Assembly: GCA_030615605.1 (NCBI GenBank)
Contig: JAUWYY010000001.1
Span: 62,001-126,000 of the forward strand
Source: a bacterium
GTDB lineage: Bacteria > Armatimonadota > Zipacnadia > Zipacnadales > Zipacnadaceae
DNA: 64,000 nt
Direction of reading: 5' to 3'
Shown here piece by piece: positions 16,025 to 24,039 of this stretch. The notes beneath the pieces were generated by a model that searched no databases, was not told the DNA's origin, and worked only from the letters and a program-made list of their open reading frames with translations. Each line of letters opens with the position of its first letter. Position 1 is the first letter of the stretch. Made by a program: the position numbers and the translations under genes.

Positions 16025-17726
16025 CCACTACGCTGTGTTCCTGGTGCTGGCAATGCTGGCGCTGGGCATCTTACCTATAGCTGCTGTAGTCTGGGCCGAG
16101 CCTCTGTCCGGACAGGAGGGACTACCTCCCGAGCTGGTCATCCAGGCTGTGCCCGCCCTCGATGATCAGATTGATGTCCTCGAGGATCTGGCCGACTATG
16201 CCGAAGAGAATGCTCCCGAGACCGGCTTTGTTGCTAGCCTAAAGCAGATGTTCTCAGGTGGCCAGGGGCCGCGGCTAATTAATGTCAGTGATCTGGCTGC
16301 CCACATTGAGGGTCTTAAGGGCGAGATTGTGGCCGTGGAGGGTATCTACGAAAAGCAGGGCGAGGACGAGGGCGAGGGTCTGTTTCGCAGCATCGGCGCA
16401 AGCTGTTACTTGGCCTGGGCCGGCGGCACTCAGCCGCAGGGCTTTCCCGACGCCGGGCCCGATGGCCTGCCCGCGCGGGCCGAGGGAACTGTTGAGGTCA
16501 ATGAACGTGGCGAACCTGTGATCAGAGTGCAGAAGATTACCCCGGCCCTGGCGTTGACTTTCATTCGCCTGGCCCGCGCCTACGAGCTTGACGAAGAATA
16601 CAAAGACGCCGTCGAGGCCTACAGCGCTGGCGCTCAAGCCGGTGCCGCCTGGCGGACTGCTAAGGATAACAAGCCGACGTTCTATGAATATGCTGCCTTT
16701 GCCCGCGTTCACGCTGCCGAACTGGCGCTGGACCAGCTTGAGGACGAAGGCAAAGCGCGGGGGATGTATGACCAGGCATGGACCGCATATGCTGCTGTCC
16801 CTGATGGCGACTTCTATACCTGGACGCGTCCAGAAGAAGATGGGCAGTGGCACAGACAGCCTGTGCGTGAAATTATTGGGGAGCCGCTTGACAGACTGAA
16901 GCGGGATGGTTTCTGGTACAGTCTGGTCGGTACGTTCGTGAATATCGCCGGCGGTCACCCGGCATTCGGCTTGATACTGCTGGCCATAGTGACCCGCCTG
17001 ATGATCTATCCGCTGACCAAGAAGCAGCTTTCCTCGATGCAGGCGATGCAGAAAATCCAGCCTCAAATAAAACAGCTTCAGAAAAAGCACAAAGACGACA
17101 AGCAAAAGTTCCAGGGAGAGTTTTGGAATCTCTGTAAGGAGCACAATGTCAATCCGCTGGGCGGCTGCTTGCCGTTGATTGTTCAGATGCCCATCTTGAT
17201 TATGATCTACCAGGGTATCCGCGCCTATGTCGTCCAGTTCGACGGAGCTTCATTCTTGTGGGTAAGCAATCTGGCGCATCCGGATATGTATCTCCTGGTG
17301 GCCTACGCAATCAGTATGTTCCTGTTCCAGAAGATGACGCAAAAGATGAATCCGGCCGCCTCGGCTGATCCCCAGCAGGCCCAGCAGCAGAAGATGATGA
17401 TGTACTTGATGCCGGCAATGTTCTTCTTTCTGTTTCGCGGCTTGTCGGCGGCTTTCATCCTGTATTGGCTGAGTGCCAATCTGGTCTACTTCGTCGAGCA
17501 TCTGTGGTTCCAACGTACTCACGGCTCTGGCGAAGAATCGGAGGGGGACAAGAAAAGTTCCGGCGGCTTTGTAGCGGCAATGGCGAAAGTCGTGTCCGGA
17601 GCAGTAGGCAAAACCCAGGAAGATGATAAGGACAAAGCTGCCCCGCTGCCTCCTAGCTACGAGAAAACACGCGCGAGCGCTGAGGGCAGGAAGATCGGTA
17701 AGGAAAAGGATGAAAAGAGGAAGTAA
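16008..17726 (+). CDS. yidC: Membrane protein insertase YidC with atypical ectodomain
   Basis: Inserts and folds inner-membrane proteins alone or with SecYEG. The C-terminal YidC/Oxa1 core begins near residue 303 (FWYSLVGTFVNIAGG), keeps the conserved Arg of the hydrophilic groove (IVTRLMIYPLTKKQ), and ends with NLVYFVEHLWFQR plus a Lys-rich tail of about 60 residues. The N-terminal 300 residues, after a signal-anchor helix, do not look like the usual beta-sandwich P1 domain. Instead they contain an OB-like stretch and a TPR-like helical region (ALTFIRLARAYELDEEYKDAVEAY). GAAGGA precedes the ATG. Function of the core is firm; the ectodomain is unusual. Confidence 0.95.
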   Translation: MRRAVSHYAVFLVLAMLALGILPIAAVVWAEPLSGQEGLPPELVIQAVPALDDQIDVLEDLADYAEENAPETGFVASLKQMFSGGQGPRLINVSDLAAHIEGLKGEIVAVEGIYEKQGEDEGEGLFRSIGASCYLAWAGGTQPQGFPDAGPDGLPARAEGTVEVNERGEPVIRVQKITPALALTFIRLARAYELDEEYKDAVEAYSAGAQAGAAWRTAKDNKPTFYEYAAFARVHAAELALDQLEDEGKARGMYDQAWTAYAAVPDGDFYTWTRPEEDGQWHRQPVREIIGEPLDRLKRDGFWYSLVGTFVNIAGGHPAFGLILLAIVTRLMIYPLTKKQLSSMQAMQKIQPQIKQLQKKHKDDKQKFQGEFWNLCKEHNVNPLGGCLPLIVQMPILIMIYQGIRAYVVQFDGASFLWVSNLAHPDMYLLVAYAISMFLFQKMTQKMNPAASADPQQAQQQKMMMYLMPAMFFFLFRGLSAAFILYWLSANLVYFVEHLWFQRTHGSGEESEGDKKSSGGFVAAMAKVVSGAVGKTQEDDKDKAAPLPPSYEKTRASAEGRKIGKEKDEKRK

Positions 17727-17787
17727 GCGCAGAGAGTATGGCCGGTTGATGGTCAGTCATTGGAATAGACAGGAAGGATAAGAAAGC

Positions 17788-18585
17788 ATGCGATCGGTAG
17801 AGATATCTGCTTCCAGCCTGGAAGAGGCCCGTAATGTGGCCGCATTTCAACTTGGTGTCGTTGCGGAACAGATCGAGATTGAAGTACTGGAAGAACCTCG
17901 CAAGCTCTTTGGCATCATAGGTTCCGGCGAGTATCGCGTTCGGGCTACCTACGACGAAGATGCGGTGGAGTTGGCTGCTCCCGAAGCAGAGGCTGAAGCG
18001 TCTGCTGACGCGGCTGGCCCGCAGTTAGCCGAGGCCGAGGCACCCAGTGAACCTGCTGTTGAGCGCCAGCCGCCCCCGCCAGTCACCGAGCAACCGGATG
18101 ATCCGAAGCAAGCGGTAGCCGACCGAGCTCGCCAGCTCACTGAGGACATTGTTACGATGATAGGCATTGATGTCCCGGTTACCATTAGCAGCGTCGGAGA
18201 AGAAGAGGTTGAGATCGAAATGGACGGTGACGACAGCCTCGAGCTGCTCATTGGTCAGGAGGGCAATACGATAGACGCGCTGCAACTAATTGTGGCTATC
18301 GGCGCCAATAATGGCATCGAGGACGGCTGTCGAGTAGTATTGGACACGACTGACGGATACCGCGAGCGCCAGCGTGAGCATCTGTGCCGCCAGGCTCGCG
18401 AGGCTGCCGAAGAAGCTCAGGGCACCGGGCGCGAGGTAGTTATGAGTGACCTCAAAAACTATGAACGGCGCATAGTACACATGGCGCTGGCCGACGAGCC
18501 AGGCGTAGAAACCTACTCCGAGGGCGAGGGGCGCCATCGCAGCCTGGTGATCTCGCCCGTCAGCAGCGAGTCGTCGGACTGGTAA
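17788..18585 (+). CDS. jag: KhpB/Jag RNA-binding protein
   Basis: A 265-residue cytoplasmic RNA-binding protein (SpoIIIJ-associated family). An N-terminal Jag domain (RSVEISASSLEEARNVAAFQ, KLFGIIGSGEYRV) is followed by a long Ala/Glu/Pro linker, a KH domain with the GxxG loop LLIGQEGNTIDALQ near residues 150-163, and an R3H domain ending NYERRIVHMALAD and YSEGEGRHRSLVI. Position directly after yidC is the conserved context. KhpB homologues bind many transcripts and affect cell division and elongation. Confidence 0.93.
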   Translation: MRSVEISASSLEEARNVAAFQLGVVAEQIEIEVLEEPRKLFGIIGSGEYRVRATYDEDAVELAAPEAEAEASADAAGPQLAEAEAPSEPAVERQPPPPVTEQPDDPKQAVADRARQLTEDIVTMIGIDVPVTISSVGEEEVEIEMDGDDSLELLIGQEGNTIDALQLIVAIGANNGIEDGCRVVLDTTDGYRERQREHLCRQAREAAEEAQGTGREVVMSDLKNYERRIVHMALADEPGVETYSEGEGRHRSLVISPVSSESSDW

Positions 18586-18603
18586 GTCAGCGAGAGTGAC
18601 GCT

Positions 18604-19098
18604 ATGACTAATCCCCGCAAGCTGGTTGACCTGCAGCAGTTGCGCACGATTATCGCCGACCTGCGCGCCGCCGGCCAGCGCGTGGTTTTCACCAACGGAT
18701 GTTTTGACATCATCCACCCCGGGCATATCCTGCACCTGCAGCAGGCCCGCCAGGAGGGAGATGTGCTGGTCGTCGCGCTCAACAGCGACGAGTCGGTTCG
18801 CCAGCTCAAGGGCCCGGACCGGCCCGTCTTCAGCCAACAGGAGCGAGCGACGGTGCTCGCCGCTCTGGAGCCGGTGGATTACATTACTATCTTCGATACG
18901 CCGCGTGTGACCGGGATAATTGAGGCCATACAGCCTGCCGTTTATGTCAAAGGCGGTGACTACACTCTGGAAACCCTCGTCGCTGAAGAGCGCGAAGCTC
19001 TGGAGCACTGTGGGACCGAAATTCGGCTGCTGCCCGAGATTGGCAACTTCTCCACTACTGATGTTATCAACCGAGTGCGCGGCAGCCGCGAGACCTAG
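18604..19098 (+). CDS. hldC: D-glycero-beta-D-manno-heptose 1-phosphate adenylyltransferase
   Basis: A 164-residue nucleotidyltransferase of the RfaE domain II type that makes ADP-heptose for lipopolysaccharide or other glycans. It has the cytidylyltransferase-fold motif TNGCFDIIHPGHILHL at residues 29-44, RPVFSQQERATVLAAL and VKGGDYTLETL. The kinase domain (RfaE domain I) is absent, so it would need a separate kinase as in HldA/HldC organisms. It starts 18 bp after jag. It supports a diderm envelope. Confidence 0.92.
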   Translation: MTNPRKLVDLQQLRTIIADLRAAGQRVVFTNGCFDIIHPGHILHLQQARQEGDVLVVALNSDESVRQLKGPDRPVFSQQERATVLAALEPVDYITIFDTPRVTGIIEAIQPAVYVKGGDYTLETLVAEEREALEHCGTEIRLLPEIGNFSTTDVINRVRGSRET

Positions 19099-19145
19099 CC
19101 GATGTTAGCAATGTGGCGGAGACCGTCCCTGCACAGGTGGTGACT

Positions 19146-20057
19146 ATGGCAGATCAGGCTGAACTGGCTGAGGAGATTAAGCAGCTCAAAGAAGAGCGAA
19201 ACGCGGTAATACTGGCGCATAACTACCAGTTGCCTGAGATTCAGGATATCGCTGACTTTCTGGGCGACTCGTTGGACCTCAGCCGCCAGGCGGCCGCCAC
19301 TGAAGCGGAGGTCATTATTTTCTGTGGAGTGCATTTCATGGCGCAGACTGCCAAGCTGCTGTCTCCGGGTAAAACCGTCCTGATGCCGGACCCGTCGGCC
19401 GGCTGCCCGATGGCTGATATGATCACGCCCGAGAGCCTCAGGGAGTTTCGCCAGCCTTATCCCGACGCGCCGGTGGTCTCCTACGTCAACACCACTGCCG
19501 AGGTCAAAGCCGAATCTGACATCTGTTGTACCTCCTCCAACGCCGTTCGGGTTGTCGAGTCATTGGAGCCACAGACGATACTGTTCACTCCGGACGCTAA
19601 CCTGGGAGAGTGGGTCCAGGAGCAACTCCCCGACAAAGAGATAATCATCTACCCCGGGCACTGTTATGTCCACGTCCATATCCGGCCGGAAATGATTCAG
19701 GAGTTGAAGCAGGAGCATCCCCAGGCCCTAGTCGTGGCCCATCCGGAGTGCATCAAGGAGGTCCGGGATATGGCGGATGTAGTTACTTCCACAGGGGGGA
19801 TGATCAGGTTCGCGCGGGAGAGCGAGGCCCGGCAGATTATTGTCGGCACCGAGCAAGGGCTGTGCTATCCGCTGCGGCAAGAGAACCCGGAGAAGGCCTT
19901 CTACGAGATCAAGGCCGCTCTGTGTCCGAATATGAAGAAGACCACGCTCGCCAAGCTGGCCGCCTGTCTGCGGGAGATGAGCGGGGAGATTACCATTCCG
20001 CCGGATGTCGCCGAGCAAGCCCGGGCCAGCGTCGAGCGCATGGTGGCGGTAAGCTAG
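19146..20057 (+). CDS. nadA: Quinolinate synthase A
   Basis: Condenses iminoaspartate with dihydroxyacetone phosphate to quinolinate using a [4Fe-4S] cluster. Three cysteine sites are visible: FCGVHFMAQTAK, DICCTSSNAV and ALCPNMKKTTL. The protein is 303 residues, normal for NadA. ATG 19146 follows AGGTGG; a GTG at 19113 is possible. nadB is not in the window, while nadC lies at 56857-57723, so the pathway is split. Its last 4 bp overlap the end of the convergent gene. Confidence 0.96.
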   Translation: MADQAELAEEIKQLKEERNAVILAHNYQLPEIQDIADFLGDSLDLSRQAAATEAEVIIFCGVHFMAQTAKLLSPGKTVLMPDPSAGCPMADMITPESLREFRQPYPDAPVVSYVNTTAEVKAESDICCTSSNAVRVVESLEPQTILFTPDANLGEWVQEQLPDKEIIIYPGHCYVHVHIRPEMIQELKQEHPQALVVAHPECIKEVRDMADVVTSTGGMIRFARESEARQIIVGTEQGLCYPLRQENPEKAFYEIKAALCPNMKKTTLAKLAACLREMSGEITIPPDVAEQARASVERMVAVS

Positions 20058-20773
20058 TTGGCCGACGGGAGTTTATCGCACCATCTGGCATGGCCGTCGG
20101 CGTAGCAGACGTTGAATTGCCCCCCATGTGGCCCGACTAACCCCTCGGCGTCAAGCGCCGGGTCCCACAGCATGGGGGTCGCCTGGGGATTGTCCAGATC
20201 CTTCATGTCCAGACCGCTGAGCGCCTCATTGAAGATGTAATGCTTACCCGTGACAGGGCAGGCCAAGATCTCCGCCAAGATCTCCGCGTCTCCGATGTAC
20301 GGGGCTACAGCCTCTTCCCAGGAGTTGGCCGGGGGCAGGTGCCCGTGGTAATCCATCGTGTACATCGTCAATGCTACGCCGAGTTGCTTGACATTGCTCA
20401 GGCAGACTCTCGCCTGGCTGGGCTCCTTGGCTCGACTAAAGACCGGAAAGAGAATCGCTGCGAAGATCGCCAGTGCGGCCAGCAGCATAAAGGCAGCGCC
20501 CGCCACGACACCGATTATGATCCATTTCTGGGAGTTGCTCCGGGGTGGGGGTGTGGGAGAAGCCGGTCCGGCAGCCGGCCCTGCCTTGGGCAGTGCCTCG
20601 CTGGCCCGCTGCCACGGCTCGTCACCACACTTCACATAGTCGTCGTCCACTATCCGCCCATCCTGCCGGCAAAACAGCACAGTCTGATAGTCATACGGGC
20701 CATAAACCTCCCCACCCCGACTCATCCACCAGTTTTGTTCGCCGCGGCTCTCTGGGCCATTCGGCATTCTCAT
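20054..20773 (-). CDS. GYF-domain and H-X9-DG prepilin-like membrane protein
   Basis: A 239-residue protein. The N-terminus carries a GYF_2-like domain (WWMSRGGEVYGPYDYQTVL ending at the Trp in DEPWQRASE). A Pro-rich linker and one membrane helix at about 82-112 follow. The C-terminal part resembles DUF1559-type pseudopilins (FPVFSRAKEPSQARVCLSNVKQL) and ends in the H-X9-DG motif HGGQFNVCYADG. There is no GFTLIE prepilin cleavage site, so it is probably membrane-anchored rather than assembled. The ATG overlaps the stop of the upstream paralogue by one base. Function unknown; such genes are highly paralogous in Planctomycetota-like genomes. Confidence 0.8.
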   Translation of the reverse strand: MRMPNGPESRGEQNWWMSRGGEVYGPYDYQTVLFCRQDGRIVDDDYVKCGDEPWQRASEALPKAGPAAGPASPTPPPRSNSQKWIIIGVVAGAAFMLLAALAIFAAILFPVFSRAKEPSQARVCLSNVKQLGVALTMYTMDYHGHLPPANSWEEAVAPYIGDAEILAEILACPVTGKHYIFNEALSGLDMKDLDNPQATPMLWDPALDAEGLVGPHGGQFNVCYADGHARWCDKLPSAN

Positions 20774-21288
20774 CACCGCCCTCTTGTCATCAGTTCACTG
20801 AACGCGGCCTCGTCCACCAGCTTCGCGTGCCCGTCGAGGAAGCCCACGTTGAATCTGCCCTCGTGGGGCGGCCTCCCATTGTCGGTGCGTGCCTCCCAGA
20901 CCAGGGGCACACCAGCAGGATTGCCAAGTTCGTTCATTGTCTGTCCAGCTAATTTGCCGTTGAGTACGTAGGCTTTGCCAGTGACTGGACAACGGAGCAG
21001 GGATTCACTTTCCTCCGCGCCGTCCCGGAAGTACGGTGTTATGTCCTTCCGCCAAGTTCCACTTTGTGGAAGTGTGCCATTGTGCTGTTCAGCGTACTCG
21101 AGGACCGCGCCGGTGACCTTCACGACGTTTGACAAGCATAGGGTTATTGAAGATGTGCCACGGGGCGGATACAACAAGAGAAGCACATAGGCTGTGGCCA
21201 TGACCACAGCGGTAAACGACAAGCAACCAATTCCAATCGCCTGCTGCCGTCCTATTCTCCACTTGCAGTCTGGCCTAGCAGGTTCCAT
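20773..21288 (-). CDS. H-X9-DG prepilin-like membrane protein
   Basis: A 171-residue paralogue of the next gene, with a short basic N-terminus, a membrane helix at about residues 17-40, the LCLSNVVKVTGAVLEYAEQHNGTLP segment and the H-X9-DG motif HEGRFNVGFLDG near the C-terminus. It lacks the GYF domain. GGGGAG precedes the ATG. Stop and next start overlap (TGATG), so the pair is translated as a unit and probably forms a complex. Confidence 0.78.
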   Translation of the reverse strand: MEPARPDCKWRIGRQQAIGIGCLSFTAVVMATAYVLLLLYPPRGTSSITLCLSNVVKVTGAVLEYAEQHNGTLPQSGTWRKDITPYFRDGAEESESLLRCPVTGKAYVLNGKLAGQTMNELGNPAGVPLVWEARTDNGRPPHEGRFNVGFLDGHAKLVDEAAFSELMTRGR

Positions 21289-21349
21289 ATCTCTCCCCCT
21301 CTCCGTTCTCTGTGCCCCGGGCGCGCTCGTTTGATGGCTGCTGACTGCC

Positions 21350-21766
21350 TTACAGCAGTGGGTTAAGCAGCTTCATCGCATGTTTGATATCGGCGATTTG
21401 CTGGGGGCCGGCGATTTCCCGCTCTATGGTGACCGCGCCACGGAAGCCCTTCTCCTTCAGCTTGGGTAGCAGCACCGGGAAATTAACTCGGCCCTCGCCC
21501 AGCGGCTTCTCCCGGCCCAGGTTAGCCCCGTCGGTGGGGTACTCCCCGTCCTTGGCGTGCATCCCCCGTACATATTCGCCGAAGACATCCACCGCGTCAA
21601 TAGGATTGCCCTTCCCGTACATTAGCAGATTAGCCGGGTCAAGGTTGATGCCCACGTTGTCCCCGCCGATGTCCTGGATCATCCGCAGCAGCGTCACCGG
21701 CGTCTCCTGAGCGGTTTCAAATCAGGATTCAATCCCTTCCTCGGCTTCGAGTTTGTGCGAAGTCAT
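21350..21766 (-). pseudogene. Sugar phosphate isomerase/epimerase, 5'-deleted and stop-interrupted
   Basis: From 21697 downward the frame encodes the C-terminal third of a xylose-isomerase-like TIM-barrel protein (VGINLDPANLLMYGKGNPID, GMHAKDGEYP, LGEGRVNFPVLL, TIEREIAGPQQ). Upstream in the same frame are FETAQETP, then a TGA, then MTSHKLEAEEGIES starting at an ATG (21766) with GGGAGG before it. A complete family member would have about 150 more residues between these parts. The gene therefore carries an internal deletion and a nonsense codon. Selenocysteine is unlikely because the rest of the barrel is missing. Confidence 0.75.
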
Positions 21767-21980
21767 TACGATCCTCCCTTAGGTAAGAGAACAAGTGGTG
21801 CAGTGTTGTGAGGGGAACTTCGTCATGGGCAACCCATAGTCCTGCCTGTTTCAGAATAAGAAATGCTGGGTATCTCTGCGGGGACCACATGGTTGAGGCT
21901 GGACGTGCAGAAGATAGGCTTGGTGATTACAGCGAAGAGTTCGGCGGCTGGCCGCTTGGAAGTGTCTCGGGGCAACTGTT

Positions 21981-23729
21981 CTAACTGCGCCGGCGCAGCC
22001 GCGCCGCCAGGCCAACAAGCCCGAGTGCAAACAAGGCGGTAGTCGTCGGCTCGGGGATGTTAGCATCGGCGTACAGGATGGCCTCATAGGCGTCCAAGCG
22101 CCCGTATCCGTAATAGCGATCGTAATTGGGGTCGCCCAAATCGAAGGCAGATTGTTGGATGAAGTCGCGGAACTGCTGGTAGGTCATGCCGGGGTAGCGA
22201 GTGTGCAGTAATCCGGCAAAGCCCGAGACCACTGGGGCAGTGAAGGAGGTACCTCCGGGCGTCACTTCGTAAGTGTCTTCACCTAGAGGATATTGGACAT
22301 CGTAGAGGTAATCAGACTGATACCATTGGCTGGCATTGATTACTCCGGTCGACCAGGCATAGTGCCCGGGCGCGACAAGGTCGAGCACCTCACCCAGGGC
22401 AGGATTGGCATAGCTGGAATAGTAGGCGCGTTCCCCATTCCAGTCTACAGCTCCCACCGATATGGTTTCCGGCATGGAACCGGGGAAGTCTAGTCCGCCG
22501 CCCTCGCTGTCATAGTCAGGGAAGTTGGGATTGTCATCGGAGTTGCCGGCGGCGGCGACGATGATGATGCCCTTCGCTGCGGCGTACTCTATGGCATTCT
22601 TGACCAGATAGCCCTCGCCGCCTTCTTCGAACTCGTAGGCGGGAATGCTGTACATCGGTCCAAATCCAAAGCTGAGGTTTATGACATCAGCGCCATTATC
22701 GGCGGCGTAGATGATGGCGTCAGCCGCGTCAATGCCCCATCCCCAGCCTTCAGCGTTTATTATGCGCAGGGGCATCAGGCCGGAGTTGAAGGACATACCT
22801 GCGTAGCCAGTACCATTGTCGGTGACCGCCCCGACGATGCCGGCGACAAGGCTCCCGTGGCTAACACCGCCGTCCCAGTCCAGACCCGAGAGGCTGTAGT
22901 CATTATCAACAATGTCGCCGATGGCCGGATCATAGTGGTCCGCCCACCAGTTAGCAGTGTAGTCGGGGTCAAAAATCGGTAAAAACTCTGGATCGTTGTC
23001 TATGGTAGGAAAAGGAGGGGATTTGTCACCCGGCTGTCCCCAGGCCGGATCCCAGACCGTGGGATTGTCGTCTCCGACTGGATCAGGTACGTCGTCGGTC
23101 CAGCCCGGGTAGCCCATCCAACCAGCGTTGGTTCCTACAAAATCCCAGCCCGCAACAACGTTGGCGGCCAGATCCTCGTGGAAGGCGGTGATTCCGCTGT
23201 CCACAATTGCAATTATTGTCGATGGCGAGCCCTGCTGCAGGTCCCACGCCTGCGGTGCATTGACGTCGTAGAGGTAGTATTGGTTTAGCGTGATCTCGGG
23301 ATCAGTATCAGTGAAATAGGGGTCATTTGGGATATACAGTTGATGCAACAGCAGATGTGGCTTTGCACTTACCACCTGCGGGAGCCCGGTCAGGTACTCC
23401 TGGATGGTCTCCAAGGATGCCCCCGGCGGAACTGTGATCGACACGAAATCCGGGAAGTTCTGATGAGTCTTAACGCCCAGGCCTGCTGCCCGCAAGCTGT
23501 GGGCCACCTGGTCCGCCGATTCCTCAGGCTCTAGTCTTACCAACAGACTGGAAGACGAATACTGAGGCCGAGCCGCGGTGACCTGTGGCAGCAACATCTG
23601 TTTCTCGATGGGTGAGAGGATTGCTGCCGTCGAACCGCTTACATCGGCCCAGGCCTGATCTGTCTGCCCGAAACAACCAATGGATAGGACACAAATGATG
23701 GCTAATATCGCGATACTACGCAACTTCAC
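21981..23729 (-). CDS. PEP-CTERM subtilisin-like serine protease
   Basis: A secreted S8 peptidase of about 582 residues. The catalytic triad is visible: Asp in IAIVDSGITAFHEDL, His in SHGSLVAGIVGA and Ser in GGTSFTAPVVSG. An inhibitor-like propeptide precedes it. The C-terminus IPEPTTTALFALGLVGLAARLRRRS is a PEP-CTERM sorting signal, so the protein should be processed by an exosortase, which is not in the window. The GTG at 23729 was chosen because it gives a normal signal peptide (VKLRSIAILAIICVLS). Upstream in-frame codons at 23783 and 23828 overlap the promoter region. Start confidence is moderate. Confidence 0.88.
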   Translation of the reverse strand: MKLRSIAILAIICVLSIGCFGQTDQAWADVSGSTAAILSPIEKQMLLPQVTAARPQYSSSSLLVRLEPEESADQVAHSLRAAGLGVKTHQNFPDFVSITVPPGASLETIQEYLTGLPQVVSAKPHLLLHQLYIPNDPYFTDTDPEITLNQYYLYDVNAPQAWDLQQGSPSTIIAIVDSGITAFHEDLAANVVAGWDFVGTNAGWMGYPGWTDDVPDPVGDDNPTVWDPAWGQPGDKSPPFPTIDNDPEFLPIFDPDYTANWWADHYDPAIGDIVDNDYSLSGLDWDGGVSHGSLVAGIVGAVTDNGTGYAGMSFNSGLMPLRIINAEGWGWGIDAADAIIYAADNGADVINLSFGFGPMYSIPAYEFEEGGEGYLVKNAIEYAAAKGIIIVAAAGNSDDNPNFPDYDSEGGGLDFPGSMPETISVGAVDWNGERAYYSSYANPALGEVLDLVAPGHYAWSTGVINASQWYQSDYLYDVQYPLGEDTYEVTPGGTSFTAPVVSGFAGLLHTRYPGMTYQQFRDFIQQSAFDLGDPNYDRYYGYGRLDAYEAILYADANIPEPTTTALFALGLVGLAARLRRRS

Positions 23730-23772
23730 TGTGGTTTTGGGACCCCGCTTTCTCCCAAGCTTGCTGCATTTT

Positions 23773-23802
23773 ATTATACCCATTGTTGTTACACTTACGC
23801 AA
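23773..23802 (-). promoter_or_regulatory. Promoter for PEP-CTERM protease gene
   Basis: On the minus strand TTGCGT (23802-23797), an 18-nt spacer and TATAAT (23778-23773). The context ATGGGTATAAT is shared with the promoter of the second subtilase at 43226-43231. Confidence 0.6.
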
Positions 23803-23901
23803 GGCTTTGGGCCATTTGTTAAGGACAATTTGTAGGCATATCTAGTCCCGGTGCGGCAGCGAATTGCCTAAGTGTGGCTAGGCGGTCGCATCATAGCCAG
23901 C

Positions 23902-23930
23902 TTGACAAGGCTTGGGCACGAGGCTATTCT
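23902..23930 (+). promoter_or_regulatory. Sigma-70 promoter for transketolase gene
   Basis: TTGACA (23902-23907), a 17-nt spacer and TATTCT (23925-23930), 110 bp upstream of tkt. The 310-bp gap 23730-24039 otherwise contains only the divergent protease promoter. Confidence 0.75.
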
Positions 23931-24039
23931 GTATCCGGTCTGGTGGAGTATAGGAGGCAAACGTGCAGTTGCCGTGCGTACTGGCTCCCGCAATTTTGCG
24001 CATTAGTGCAACACTGATCACAAAACGGAGCGATTTGGT

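Noticed and set aside
21697-21766. Reading the TGA in the isomerase as selenocysteine
   Set aside because: No SECIS-like hairpin was noticed and about 150 residues of the barrel are missing, so the gene is broken anyway.
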